Origin: Polyangia bacterium
GTDB lineage: Bacteria > Myxococcota_A > Polyangia > Nannocystales > Nannocystaceae
Direction: 5' to 3'
Assembly: GCA_030424595.1 (NCBI GenBank)
Contig: JAUHWG010000007.1
Coordinates: 186,001-250,000, forward strand
Length of the DNA: 64,000 bases
In this document: piece after piece, positions 46,530 through 55,169 of the stretch
Layout: each line of letters starts with the position of its first letter
How positions within the stretch are numbered: position 1 is the stretch's first letter
The notes under the pieces: generated by a model
Seen by the model: only the letters and a program-made list of their open reading frames with translations
Database searches by the model: none
Told to the model about the DNA's origin: nothing
Made by a program: the position numbers and the translations under genes

Positions 46530-46633
46530 GGGGAGGACCCTACCGCGGCGCCGTGGCCCAGGCTAGAGGACCGCGATGGCTGTCCTCGCGCCTGGTGGCG
46601 GGCGCCGGGGCAGGGAACCATCGTCACTCTCCG

Positions 46634-46693
46634 GCGGATGGTCCAGCAGATGGTCCGGCGGATGGTCCAGCAGATGGTCCGGCAGATGGTCCA
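46634..46693. repeat. Five 12-bp tandem repeats between UbiA and phosphatase genes
   Basis: Unit GCRGATGGTCCR in five uninterrupted copies, with the third and last bases alternating between G and A in a patterned way. The array lies 105 bp upstream of the UbiA-family start. A VNTR-like slippage array; no function is apparent. Confidence 0.9.
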
Positions 46694-46780
46694 GCGGAGT
46701 CGAGGGACGCGGTGGCGCAGCGGGTCCCCGAAAGGGCGGAGGAGTGAAGCCCCGCGGCCGAGCTCTGCTCCCAGGCCCGA

Positions 46781-47497
46781 TCAGCGGAGGGTGACGAGGC
46801 TGGGATCGTCGAGGTGGGGGAGGGCGTTGAAGCGGGTCAGGGTCAGCTCTCCCGGGCGGTGCTTGAACTCGGAGAGCGATGTGTTGGTGACGACAAAGGT
46901 CGCCCGCATCCCGTCCCAGGGGGAGAGGTTCATCGCCTGGCGGAACACGGCGCCGACCGGGCCGGCGGAGCTGACGACCGCGATCCGGGCGCCTCGGGCG
47001 GCGTCGTCGACGAGCTGCTCGGTGCCGGCCTCGACCCGCGCCTGGAAGCTCGGATAGGACTCGACCAAGTCGTCGAAGGCGCCGTCGATCCAGTGGCGCA
47101 TCAGCGCCTGGAAGAGGCGCTCAAAGGCTCGCCGGAACTCTGTGGGTCCCGCGGCCGCGACGGTCTTCGCCTGGAGGGAAGCTATCGTCGGGTCGCGCGC
47201 GGCGAGCCCGTCGACGCCGTCGCGGAGGATGTCGAGGGCCGGGAACTCGTCGAAGGCGTCGACGATGGTCGGCGCGGGCAGGTCGAGGCCGCCCTCCTTC
47301 GCCGCCGCGATCATATGATCGGCGGTGTCACGATGACGGCGCAGCGGCCCCGCGACGATCTGATCGAAGGCGAGCCCGCGGCGGCCTAGGTGTCCGCCCA
47401 GGCGCCGCGACTGCTCGACCCCCAGCTCGGAGAGAACGTCGTAGTCTTCGGCCCCGAGGGATGCCTGACCGTGGCGGATGAGGACGAGAGAGCCCAT
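46781..47497 (-). CDS. Histidine phosphatase (phosphoglycerate-mutase superfamily)
   Basis: 238 residues. The phosphohistidine loop LVLIRHGQASLG is at the N-terminus. The second Arg lies in GPLRRHRDTADHM and the second catalytic His in AVVSSAGPVGAVF appears replaced (SSAG instead of SHGG). That loss would weaken or abolish phosphatase activity, so it may be a pseudoenzyme or use another residue. The general architecture otherwise matches a cofactor-independent branch-2-like phosphatase. The substrate is unknown. Confidence 0.85.
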   Translation of the reverse strand: MGSLVLIRHGQASLGAEDYDVLSELGVEQSRRLGGHLGRRGLAFDQIVAGPLRRHRDTADHMIAAAKEGGLDLPAPTIVDAFDEFPALDILRDGVDGLAARDPTIASLQAKTVAAAGPTEFRRAFERLFQALMRHWIDGAFDDLVESYPSFQARVEAGTEQLVDDAARGARIAVVSSAGPVGAVFRQAMNLSPWDGMRATFVVTNTSLSEFKHRPGELTLTRFNALPHLDDPSLVTLR

Positions 47498-47545
47498 GGA
47501 TGGGCGTCGGTGTAGGCGGCGCCTGGCGAAGGGTCAAGCCCAGGG

Positions 47546-48712
47546 TCAAGCCTCGGGCTCGTCCTCGGAGGCGGTGCACTCGGCGATCCCGAGCGCTGTC
47601 TGGTAGGCGCAGTTCCACTGGACGAGCCTCTCGCTCAGCGCGGTCGCGGCGGCGATGTCGTCTCCGCTCTCGATCGCGGCCACCCAGGCGTCCCAGTCCG
47701 CGAGGTAGGCCGCGGCGTCGAACTCCGCGCCGAGGGTCGCGACCATGTCCGGGGTGATCAAGGCCTGGTAGGTGGCGCCCTCGACGGCGCCCTTGTAGCC
47801 CGTCGGAACCCCGAGCGAGCTCGACTCCAGGGCCTCCGAGCAGTACTTCCGGGTCCGCTTGGCGAAGGCGATGTTGAGGTGTCGGCGGAGCTCGTCGACG
47901 TCGAGGGTCGCCGGCTCGGCGAGCATACCCTCGATCACGGCGATCCCGGGGGTGTTGCGGCCGTCGAGGCGGTCTTTGAGCCCCTGGAAGTGCTCGAGCG
48001 CGCGGCGGGCCTGGGCGGGCTCGGAGGCGCTCTTCGCCTCGTCCAGGATGACGCGGTGGAGGACCCGGAAGAGGGTCTTCTCGATCTGCTGCCTCGCGGC
48101 GGGCACGATCCAGTCGTCGATGAAGACCTGCGGCACCTCGCCGTCGATCGCCCTGTGCCCCTCGACGAAGGCGATGTCGACGGTCTCGACGATGTCCGCG
48201 TCGTAGACGGGATCGCCGGCCAGCTCAGCGCTCAGGGCGAGGTCCCGAAGGGGGCCGCTCCACAGGCAGTAGGCCTCGTCCCAGGCGGCGTAGGGGTTCT
48301 CGACGAGGGCCTCGGGGGCGGACACCTCGGCGCGCACGCGGTAGGTCATCGCCACCTCGATCATCGGCCGGATCGCCGAGAGCTGATCACCGGCGAGCGC
48401 CGCGAGGATCGCCCCGTCGTCGTCGCGCTCGGTGATCGCGTCGCTCTCCTGGATATAGGTCTGGAGGGGCCCACCTTCGTAGACCGAGCGGGCGTCGTCG
48501 AGGCTCTCCGCGGCGACAAGCTCGGGCCAGGCGTCAACGGCGGCCGCACAGCTCGCGCTCGCCTCTGCGCCGAGGACGTGCCCGTCCTCACCCGCGGTCG
48601 CAGCGGTGTCAGAGTCGCCGACCGTGACGACACAGCCGGCGAGGGCCAGCGGAGCGCTCACCAGGAGGCTGAGGACGAGGGGAGTGCAGGCGTTGCCGAT
48701 GGTCCAAGTCAT
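47546..48712 (-). CDS. Hypothetical lipoprotein next to a Fur-box-like site
   Basis: 388 residues. The signal NACTPLVLSLLVSAPLALAGC ends in a good lipobox (LAGC, about residue 27). The mature protein is helical, rich in Ala and acidic residues, with several Trp/Tyr and paired Cys. I do not recognise the family. It is not clearly imelysin-like: the GxHxxE motif is not matched by FVEGHRAIDGE. It is divergent from the iron-uptake unit, and a Fur-box-like palindrome (48730-48748) lies 18 bp before its ATG, so iron-regulated expression is likely. Confidence 0.8.
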   Translation of the reverse strand: MTWTIGNACTPLVLSLLVSAPLALAGCVVTVGDSDTAATAGEDGHVLGAEASASCAAAVDAWPELVAAESLDDARSVYEGGPLQTYIQESDAITERDDDGAILAALAGDQLSAIRPMIEVAMTYRVRAEVSAPEALVENPYAAWDEAYCLWSGPLRDLALSAELAGDPVYDADIVETVDIAFVEGHRAIDGEVPQVFIDDWIVPAARQQIEKTLFRVLHRVILDEAKSASEPAQARRALEHFQGLKDRLDGRNTPGIAVIEGMLAEPATLDVDELRRHLNIAFAKRTRKYCSEALESSSLGVPTGYKGAVEGATYQALITPDMVATLGAEFDAAAYLADWDAWVAAIESGDDIAAATALSERLVQWNCAYQTALGIAECTASEDEPEA

Positions 48713-48729
48713 GGTTCGCCCTCGACCTT

Positions 48730-48748
48730 ATTGAAAAGGATATTCAAT
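48730..48748. promoter_or_regulatory. Fur-box-like palindrome 1
   Basis: ATTGAAAAGGATATTCAAT: seven of nine base pairs of a 19-bp dyad match, with AT-rich arms in an otherwise GC-rich genome. The inner 15 bases match the Fur 7-1-7 consensus TGATAATGATTATCA at 11 of 15 positions. It lies 18 bp upstream of the leftward lipoprotein gene. Confidence 0.65.
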
Positions 48749-48831
48749 TGCAACATGGCTTCTCTCACATGTGGGGATGACCCAAGGTGAGGTTGACCCC
48801 CCCTGATCCGGGTGATACCCCTGACCACGAA

Positions 48832-48850
48832 AATGAAAGTGATTTTCAAT
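48832..48850. promoter_or_regulatory. Fur-box-like palindrome 2, over the start codon
   Basis: AATGAAAGTGATTTTCAAT: seven of nine pairs match. The core TGAAAGTGATTTTCA agrees with the Fur 7-1-7 consensus at 13 of 15 positions. It overlaps the ATG (48833) of the rightward lipoprotein, so a bound repressor would sit at the start of the transcript or block elongation. Confidence 0.7.
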
Positions 48851-50011
48851 TCTCTTGTGTCCACGGCCGCGCTCGCGGTCGTTGGCTGCGTCAACCTCCC
48901 GGTTGATGACACCGGGGACTTCTCGGGCGAGGGGATTCCCGCCGAGGTCAAGACCTGCACCGGATGTCTCGAAGAGCAGGAGTTGAGCGGTGAGCTGATG
49001 CTCCTGGTCAACACTCGTCTGAGCAACCCGGGCTCCAACTACACGGCGAACTTTCCGATCGACGGCGAGGGCAGCTTCGTCGGTCCTGCGCTCTACCTCT
49101 ACGATCCGCTGCGGGTCTGCGACGACGGCGCGAACGGCTGCCGGCTGGCGCCGCTCGGCAACCTCTGGCTCGACGAGAACATCGGCGCCCTCTCGGTCGG
49201 CGATGGCTCGCTGGAGCGCTTCACTGTCCGCGATCTGGCCTGGGACTCCGCGCGCGGGCTTTGGGGGCTCAGCTTTGACGCGCTCAACGACGAGTGGGGC
49301 CTGACCGCGTTGCAGGTGCAGGACTGGCGCTCGACCGAGAACCACGTCGTCGTCGATCGCTACACCTTCCTCCCTGGACCCGTCGACGACGCGTCGACCG
49401 ACGACTGTTACTGGCGCCAGAGTCTGACCGGGCTCGGCTTTGTCGACGGCGAGCTCTACGTCGGCGCCTCCGGCAAGCCGGGCAACGGGCTCGACGCCAA
49501 GGGGGCGGTCTTCTCGATCCCGGGGGGCTTCATCGACGAGCCCGGCCACTGCGTCTTCCCCAACGATCGGACCCTCGATCCCAGCTACTACGCCTGCGAG
49601 CCGCTGTGCGAGACCGTCGCGAGCTTCGGCGACTGGCTCGGGATCGCCGGTGACATCACCGAGAGCGTCGACGGCGAGCTCGTGGCGATGGTCAGCTCCG
49701 AGGACGAGGCGGCGATGCCGGAGGATCAGAACGTCCTCTTCACGGTCGACGTGGCCGCCGGCGGTGAGCCTGTGCAGACCAACGTGACGGTCGAGGGGAT
49801 CCTCGCCGGCCGTGACGTGGAGGGCCTGGCCCGGATCGGCGGCGTGCTCTACGGGGTCGATCCGCGCGGGCTCGTCTACGCGATCATCGAGCCGACCGCC
49901 GAGGCGCCGACGACCTGGTCGGTCTCGGTGCACGACGATCTCGCGCCGCTCTTCGTCGACGCTGACGAGAGCATCCGCCTTCGCGGAGCGACCCGCGTGG
50001 TCGTCGACTGA
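48833..50011 (+). CDS. Hypothetical lipoprotein, first gene of iron-uptake unit
   Basis: 392 residues from the ATG at 48833; a GTG at 48812 is possible. The signal MKVIFNSLVSTAALAVVGC has a lipobox cysteine at 19. The mature protein has a CTGC pair near its start and is rich in beta-like repeats with aromatic/Gly turns (VRDLAWDSARGLWGLSFDA, GLGFVDGELYVGASG, VEGLARIGGVLYGVDPRG). That resembles a beta-propeller, but I cannot name a family. It lies 17 bp before the TonB-dependent receptor under the second Fur-box-like site, so it is likely a surface or periplasmic partner of iron uptake. Confidence 0.82.
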   Translation: MKVIFNSLVSTAALAVVGCVNLPVDDTGDFSGEGIPAEVKTCTGCLEEQELSGELMLLVNTRLSNPGSNYTANFPIDGEGSFVGPALYLYDPLRVCDDGANGCRLAPLGNLWLDENIGALSVGDGSLERFTVRDLAWDSARGLWGLSFDALNDEWGLTALQVQDWRSTENHVVVDRYTFLPGPVDDASTDDCYWRQSLTGLGFVDGELYVGASGKPGNGLDAKGAVFSIPGGFIDEPGHCVFPNDRTLDPSYYACEPLCETVASFGDWLGIAGDITESVDGELVAMVSSEDEAAMPEDQNVLFTVDVAAGGEPVQTNVTVEGILAGRDVEGLARIGGVLYGVDPRGLVYAIIEPTAEAPTTWSVSVHDDLAPLFVDADESIRLRGATRVVVD

Positions 50012-50028
50012 GCGAGCCATTCGCCCCC

Positions 50029-52680
50029 ATGTACTCCGTGTTCGCCTGGATGCTGGTTGCGGCGTCGCCGAGCCCCCGTGCCTATGAGGGGCCGGCGGCT
50101 GCGGGACCCGTGGCCGAGGCTGTCCCAGCCGCGACGGAGGCCTATGCGAACCCACCTGGGCGGGGCTACGCCGGACCAGGTGCGGCGAGCCCGAGGACCC
50201 TGCCTGCGAAGACAGCCGAGACAGCCGAGAGCGCTCAGACGGCCGGGTCGGGCTCGACGACCCCTCCACCGAGAGCGTCGACCTCATCCGTAGCGACGAG
50301 GGGCGAACCTGCCCCAAAGAGCGCGGGCGTTGAGCCGGCGGAGGCGCCAGAGGAGGACGAGGCGCTCCTAGGCTCGCTCGAGACGATCGAAGAGGAGGAG
50401 ATCCTGCCGCGGGAGGGCGCCTACAACGATGATCTCAGCTACGAGGTCCGCGAGATCGTCGTCACCACCGACCTGCTGGGCGGCAGCCGGCGGATGGACC
50501 TCTTTCGTCACGCTGGCGGTCGGTCACTGGTCTCGGTCGCGGAGAACAAAGATCGCGGCATCTCCTCGGTCGGCGAAGCGCTCGACCGGATGCCGGGGGT
50601 TCGGGCGGTCGAGGGCAACGCCGGGATCGGCAGCACGAGCACCAAGCTCAACGTCGGGGTCCGGGGCGCCAACCCGCGGCTCTCGTCGGAGGCGACGGTC
50701 ATGCTCGACGAGGTGCCGATCGCCCCGGCGCCCTACGGTCAGCCGCAGCTCTCCCTCTTCCCGCTCTCGCTCTTCTCGATCGATCGGATCGACGCCGTCC
50801 GCGGCGGGTCGTCGGTGCGCTTCGGGCCGCGGACCTCGGGCGGGGTCTTCAACCTGATCTCGAACCCGATCCCGGAGAACCCGCGGATCGCCGTCTTCGC
50901 CCAGACCGATCAGTTCGGCGACGCCGGCGTGGCGGCCTCCTACGGCGGGACCCACCGCGGCGTCGGCATGTACTTCGAGTACGCGCCGCGCTTCGGCCGG
51001 ACGTACCGCGAGCACAGCGAGTTTCAGGCCCACGGCGGGATCATCAAGTTCGCCTACTCGCCGACCTCCAAGCTCGACCTCGCCTCGACGACCCACCTCT
51101 TCATCGAGGAGTCGAACCTCCCCGGGGGCCTCGACGAGAAGCAGTACGTCGACAGCGACAGGTTCCGCAGCGTCCGCCTCTACGACCGGTTCGAGGGCTC
51201 GCGGGTCGGGACCAGCCTCCGCCTGCGCTGGCGTCCCCGTGAGGAGCACGAGCTCCAGCTCATCGGCTACTACAGCCACACCTACCGGATGTCGGTGATG
51301 GAGCGGCAGGTCAGCCTCGAGGGGGAGGCGCCGACGCTCTACTACCGCCCCCGCAACTACGACATCTTCGGCCTGGAGCCGCGCTACGCCCTGCGTCTGC
51401 GCCACAAGGGGGGGAGCTTCCACGACCTCTCGATCGGCGGTCGCTTCATGTACGAGATGGGCCGCTCGCGGGAGTGTCGCGAGATCTCCTCGCCGGAGAA
51501 CCCCGGCTTCTACACAGGGGAGCTGGGGGCTGGCTGCGGTCAGCTCGTGCTTGATCGCGACGACCTCGATCCGGCGATCCGGCGCGACAGCGACGCACGG
51601 ATCGCCGCCTATGCCACGTACGTCGACGACAAGCTCTACCTGCTCGACACCAAGCTCGTGGTCTCCGGGGGGGCGCGCCTCGAGGTCGCGCAGCTCTCGG
51701 GTCGCAACAACCTGAGCCAACGCGCCCTAAACCGCACCTATTGGGAGGTGCTGCCGGCGGCGTCGCTCTGGTACGGGCCTATCGACCAGCTCGCGCTCTT
51801 CGCCGGCTACGGCCGCTCCTTCGGCCCGTCGCAGTTCCTCCAGGTGGACACCGCGACCTCCGACTCGAATTTCCAGCTCAACCCGGAGATCGCCGACATG
51901 GTCGAGGGCGGGGTCAAGCTGATGGAGCTCGGGGGGGTCTACGCTGACTTCACCGGCTGGTATCGCTACTACCAGGACCTGACCGACGTCGGCGAGACCC
52001 AGGTCGATCGGATCGTCGGCGCCCACGTCTACGGCGTCGAGGCGGACCTGACCTGGGAGCCAGGCGAGATCTGGGAGCGGGTCGACGGCCTGTCGCTGAA
52101 CGTCGGCTACGGCTGGACGGAGAGCTCGATCGCCGCCGGTCAGTACGCCGGCAATCGCCTCGCCTGGTACCCCGCCCACGAGGTCTGGGGCAGCGCCAGC
52201 TACGAGTTCCCCTTCGGCCTCAAGCTCGGCGGCGACGCCAGCTTCAACGGCTCGCAGTTCACCGACTACGCCAACCGCCCCGCCGGCTTCGACGCCAGCG
52301 GCGCGACGGGGGTCATCCCGGCCTACACGCTGCTCGGCGCCTACGCTCGGGTCCGGGCGCCGCTTCCGGATCACTGGCAGTTGGAGGTCACCTTCGGCGT
52401 CAAGAACCTCCTCAACGAGGAGTGGTTCATGCGGACCGACGACGAGAACCGCGGAATCCTGGCGATGCGACCGAGGACCTTCTATTTCAACCTCGGCTTC
52501 GCCCATGACTTCATGCCCCGCGGTCGCGGCAAGCGGAGCGCACGGCGGCAGCGGCAGCGCGGACATGCGGTCGCCGAGGTCGGTCGGCGGAGGAGCCCGC
52601 GCGCGCGGATGCTCCAGCTGATGCGGATGAACGGCTACGGCGGTGGGATCGCCTCGCGGGCCCACGGGGGATGGCTGTGA
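50029..52680 (+). CDS. TonB-dependent receptor, FecA-like
   Basis: 883 residues. A short signal (MYSVFAWMLVAASPSP) and about 100 low-complexity residues rich in Ala/Pro/Glu precede the plug domain (about 135-290; VGEALDRMPGVRAVEGNAG and VGVRGANPRLSSEATVMLDEVPI). The 22-strand barrel follows. GGSSVRFGPRTSGGVFNLIS is typical of FecA-like ferric citrate/siderophore receptors. The usual C-terminal strand RTFYFNLGFAHDF is followed by an extra Arg-rich tail of about 55 residues, odd for this family. The stop overlaps the PepSY gene by 10 bp. Confidence 0.93.
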   Translation: MYSVFAWMLVAASPSPRAYEGPAAAGPVAEAVPAATEAYANPPGRGYAGPGAASPRTLPAKTAETAESAQTAGSGSTTPPPRASTSSVATRGEPAPKSAGVEPAEAPEEDEALLGSLETIEEEEILPREGAYNDDLSYEVREIVVTTDLLGGSRRMDLFRHAGGRSLVSVAENKDRGISSVGEALDRMPGVRAVEGNAGIGSTSTKLNVGVRGANPRLSSEATVMLDEVPIAPAPYGQPQLSLFPLSLFSIDRIDAVRGGSSVRFGPRTSGGVFNLISNPIPENPRIAVFAQTDQFGDAGVAASYGGTHRGVGMYFEYAPRFGRTYREHSEFQAHGGIIKFAYSPTSKLDLASTTHLFIEESNLPGGLDEKQYVDSDRFRSVRLYDRFEGSRVGTSLRLRWRPREEHELQLIGYYSHTYRMSVMERQVSLEGEAPTLYYRPRNYDIFGLEPRYALRLRHKGGSFHDLSIGGRFMYEMGRSRECREISSPENPGFYTGELGAGCGQLVLDRDDLDPAIRRDSDARIAAYATYVDDKLYLLDTKLVVSGGARLEVAQLSGRNNLSQRALNRTYWEVLPAASLWYGPIDQLALFAGYGRSFGPSQFLQVDTATSDSNFQLNPEIADMVEGGVKLMELGGVYADFTGWYRYYQDLTDVGETQVDRIVGAHVYGVEADLTWEPGEIWERVDGLSLNVGYGWTESSIAAGQYAGNRLAWYPAHEVWGSASYEFPFGLKLGGDASFNGSQFTDYANRPAGFDASGATGVIPAYTLLGAYARVRAPLPDHWQLEVTFGVKNLLNEEWFMRTDDENRGILAMRPRTFYFNLGFAHDFMPRGRGKRSARRQRQRGHAVAEVGRRRSPRARMLQLMRMNGYGGGIASRAHGGWL

Positions 52681-53156
52681 AGCGCCGCTCGCTCTGGGTG
52701 GCGCACCGACGGATCGGCCTCGCGATCTCGCTCTTCGTGCTCGTCGTCGCGCTCTCTGGGTTCGCGCTGCTCTTTCGCGGGCAGCTCCGCGAAGCGCCGC
52801 CGACGGTGGTCTCGACGGGTGCGTCGATCAGCCTCGACCTCGTCGTCGCCCGGGCGAGCGAGCACGGAGGCGGCGCGCCGGCGACCGACGTGACGATGCC
52901 GTCCGCGCCGGGTGAGCCCTATCAGGTGTGGCTCGACGATGATGACGAGACGCTCGTGTTCGTCGACGATCGCGGCGAGGTGCGCGGATCGAGGCCGTCG
53001 GCGAGCGGCCTCACGCGCTTCCTCTTCCGCCTCCATACGGGTGAACTCTTCGGCGATGTCGGCTGGGTTCTCGCCGGGCTTACAGGTCTCTCGCTGGTCG
53101 CCTTATCGCTCAGCGGCGTGGCGATGGCGAGCCTCCGCAGGAGGCGTCGACGATGA
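52671..53156 (+). CDS. Small PepSY-type membrane protein
   Basis: 161 residues with two membrane helices: HRRIGLAISLFVLVVALSGFALLF at the N-terminus and GWVLAGLTGLSLVALSLSGVAM near the end, then RRRRRR. The middle is a small periplasmic PepSY-like domain, and FRLHTGELFGDVGW is the His-containing motif of PepSY_TM proteins. Several PepSY_TM proteins act in siderophore-iron reduction at the inner membrane. Placement between the receptor (10-bp overlap) and the aminopropyltransferase (ATGA overlap) supports a role in the uptake unit. Confidence 0.85.
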   Translation: MAVKRRSLWVAHRRIGLAISLFVLVVALSGFALLFRGQLREAPPTVVSTGASISLDLVVARASEHGGGAPATDVTMPSAPGEPYQVWLDDDDETLVFVDDRGEVRGSRPSASGLTRFLFRLHTGELFGDVGWVLAGLTGLSLVALSLSGVAMASLRRRRRR

Positions 53157-54088
53157 GCGCGGGTGATACCCTGACCTTCGGGTCTGTGCACAGGAGACAG
53201 CGCCCCGGAGCGGACGAGATGTCGCTGGTCATTCAGGAGCCGATGGTGGGAGGGATCGCGATCCAGTTCGAGCTGGAGCAGGTCTACCTCCAGCGCCGGA
53301 CCGCCTATCAAGAGGTCATCGTCGCCGACACCGTCGCCTACGGTCGGACCCTCTTCCTCGACGGCTTTGTCCAGTCGTCGAGCTCCGATGAGTGCATCTA
53401 TCACGAGCTTCTGATCCATCCTGCGCTGGTGATCCATGGCTGCCCCAAGCGGGTCCTGGTCGGCGGCACCGGCGAAGGGGCGAGCATCCGCGAGATCCTC
53501 CGGCACCCGACGATCGAGCGGGTCGTCACCGTCGACATCGACGGCGAGGTCGTCGAACTCTGCCGGGAGTATCTCCCCGAGTGGAGCGCCGGCGCGCTCG
53601 ATGATCCGCGGGTCGAGGCGCGGGTCGAGGACTTCCTGGAGACCCTGGAGAGGGCCGAGGCGGGCTCGTTTGACGTCGTCGTCGCCGACCTCACCGATCC
53701 CGGCGATGACGGCCCCGCGCACCTGTGGGGCGCCGACTACTTCGGCTCGATCGCTCGAACCTTGGCGGATCGTGGGATCTGTGTTGTCCAGGCCGGAGAG
53801 TTTGATCCCTGCGAGCTCGAGTCGATACGCAGCGTCTACGCGACGCTTCGCGAGGTCTTCCCCCATGTCCGGGTGCTCCGGGTGGCGGTGCCCTCATTCT
53901 CCTGCCTGTGGAGCTTCGCGATCACGTCGATGCAGCCCTTTGAGCTGTGCCCCGAGGATCTCGAGGCGCGGATCGCCAAGCTGCCGCGGGAGGAGCTGAA
54001 GGTCTACACGCCCATCGCTCACCGGGCGGCGGCAGAGCTCCCGCCCTACCTCAGGCGGCTCCTCCTGGCGCCGCAGGCTGAGGAGTAG
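53153..54088 (+). CDS. Polyamine aminopropyltransferase (spermidine-synthase family)
   Basis: 311 residues. An N-terminal beta-domain is followed by the Rossmann core. Spermidine-synthase features are all visible: YQEVIVADTVAYGRTLFLDGFVQSS, DECIYHELLIHP, the cofactor loop VLVGGTGEGASIREIL, VDIDGEVVELCREY, and the catalytic aspartate region VVVADLTDPGDDGPA. So it should transfer an aminopropyl group from decarboxylated SAM to an amine; no speD is in this window. It overlaps the PepSY gene by ATGA and is followed after 3 bp by the ATP-grasp gene, which suggests a dedicated product rather than housekeeping spermidine. Confidence 0.9.
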   Translation: MSAGDTLTFGSVHRRQRPGADEMSLVIQEPMVGGIAIQFELEQVYLQRRTAYQEVIVADTVAYGRTLFLDGFVQSSSSDECIYHELLIHPALVIHGCPKRVLVGGTGEGASIREILRHPTIERVVTVDIDGEVVELCREYLPEWSAGALDDPRVEARVEDFLETLERAEAGSFDVVVADLTDPGDDGPAHLWGADYFGSIARTLADRGICVVQAGEFDPCELESIRSVYATLREVFPHVRVLRVAVPSFSCLWSFAITSMQPFELCPEDLEARIAKLPREELKVYTPIAHRAAAELPPYLRRLLLAPQAEE

Positions 54089-54091
54089 CCG

Positions 54092-55159
54092 ATGACTGTG
54101 CAGCGGCGCTGGAGCCGGACCAACCGCCTGATCATCGACGCAGCGCGGCGCCTGGGGGTGGAGGCGCGGGCGTTGACGGCGACCGAGACGGAGTTCTTCC
54201 TCAACCTCCGCGACGCGGAGCGATCGGTGATCATCTCGAAGACCCGCTCGCCCTTCTTGACCCAGCTCGCGCAGACCCTGTCGAACAACAAGCGGATCTG
54301 TCGTGAGCTCCTCGGGGCCAAGGGGATCCCTGTACCTCCGGACAGGTTGGTCGATGATGGGTGCGGCCTCGCGGAGGCGGGCGCGGAGGCGTTCCTCGCC
54401 GAGCACGGCGCGGTGACCGTGAAGCCCAACTGGGGCAACCGCGCGGCGGGGCTGAGCGTGCGGGTCGAGGACCGTGAGGCCCTGCGGCGGGCGGTGGTGC
54501 GGGCACAGGCCGAGGATCTCGACGAGGAGGTGCTCATCCAGCCCTACCTCCCGGGCACCAACCTCCGCGTGGCCGTGGTCGGCGGCCGCGTGGAGGCGGT
54601 CGCGGAGATCCGCAGGCCGTGGCTCCGCGGCGACGGTCAGCGCAGCCCGCGGGAGCTGCTGGCTGCCCTCAACCTGGACGCGCGGCGGACCCCATGGGAG
54701 GAGCAGGAGCTCCTCTGCCTCGATCAGATCCCGGTCGATGACGGGCTCAGCGAGCACCTCGCCGTCCACGGGCTGACGGTCGACGACCCGCTCCCGGCGG
54801 GGTTCGAGCTGGAGCTCATCAGCGAAGAGATCGAGGTCATCGATCGCACCGAGGAGATCGATCCCGGCTGGCGGACGATCGCCCGCGACGCTTGCCAGCT
54901 CCTCGGCGTCGACGTCGGCGGCGTCGATCTTCGCGGTCCCCTGGGCGCGTTCCTCGAGCCGCCGCGCTCGGGGCCCCAGGCCTGGCGTCGGGGCGCGATC
55001 CTCGAGATCAACGTTCTCCCGGCGCTGCACCTCCACGCTCTGCCGACCCAGGGCCGGGCGCGCCCGGTCTTCGAGGCCTTCGTCGCCTACTGCATGTCGC
55101 TGCCGGGGGCGCCGGCGCCCGTCGGGCCCGTCGACGCCGCGCGCTTGCTGCCGGGCTGA
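54092..55159 (+). CDS. ATP-grasp ligase, cyanophycin-synthetase-like
   Basis: 355 residues. ATP-grasp fold: LSNNKRICRELLGAKGIPVPP is the entry helix typical of cyanophycin synthetase and glutamate-cysteine ligase GshF types. GAVTVKPNWGNRAAGLSVRV is the nucleotide-lysine strand, EVLIQPYLPGTNLRVAVVGGRV follows, and GAILEINVLPALHLHA ends with the metal-binding E-x-N. It should form an amide through an acyl phosphate. Being fused in the unit with an aminopropyltransferase, it may join an amino acid or peptide to a polyamine. Start 3 bp after the previous stop. Confidence 0.88.
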   Translation: MTVQRRWSRTNRLIIDAARRLGVEARALTATETEFFLNLRDAERSVIISKTRSPFLTQLAQTLSNNKRICRELLGAKGIPVPPDRLVDDGCGLAEAGAEAFLAEHGAVTVKPNWGNRAAGLSVRVEDREALRRAVVRAQAEDLDEEVLIQPYLPGTNLRVAVVGGRVEAVAEIRRPWLRGDGQRSPRELLAALNLDARRTPWEEQELLCLDQIPVDDGLSEHLAVHGLTVDDPLPAGFELELISEEIEVIDRTEEIDPGWRTIARDACQLLGVDVGGVDLRGPLGAFLEPPRSGPQAWRRGAILEINVLPALHLHALPTQGRARPVFEAFVAYCMSLPGAPAPVGPVDAARLLPG

Positions 55160-55169
55160 GAGCCGTGCA

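Noticed and set aside
47546..48712. Imelysin/EfeO-type iron lipoprotein
   Set aside because: Considered because of the Fur-like site and the FVEGHRAIDGE stretch, but the family motif GxHxxE is not matched; left as unknown.
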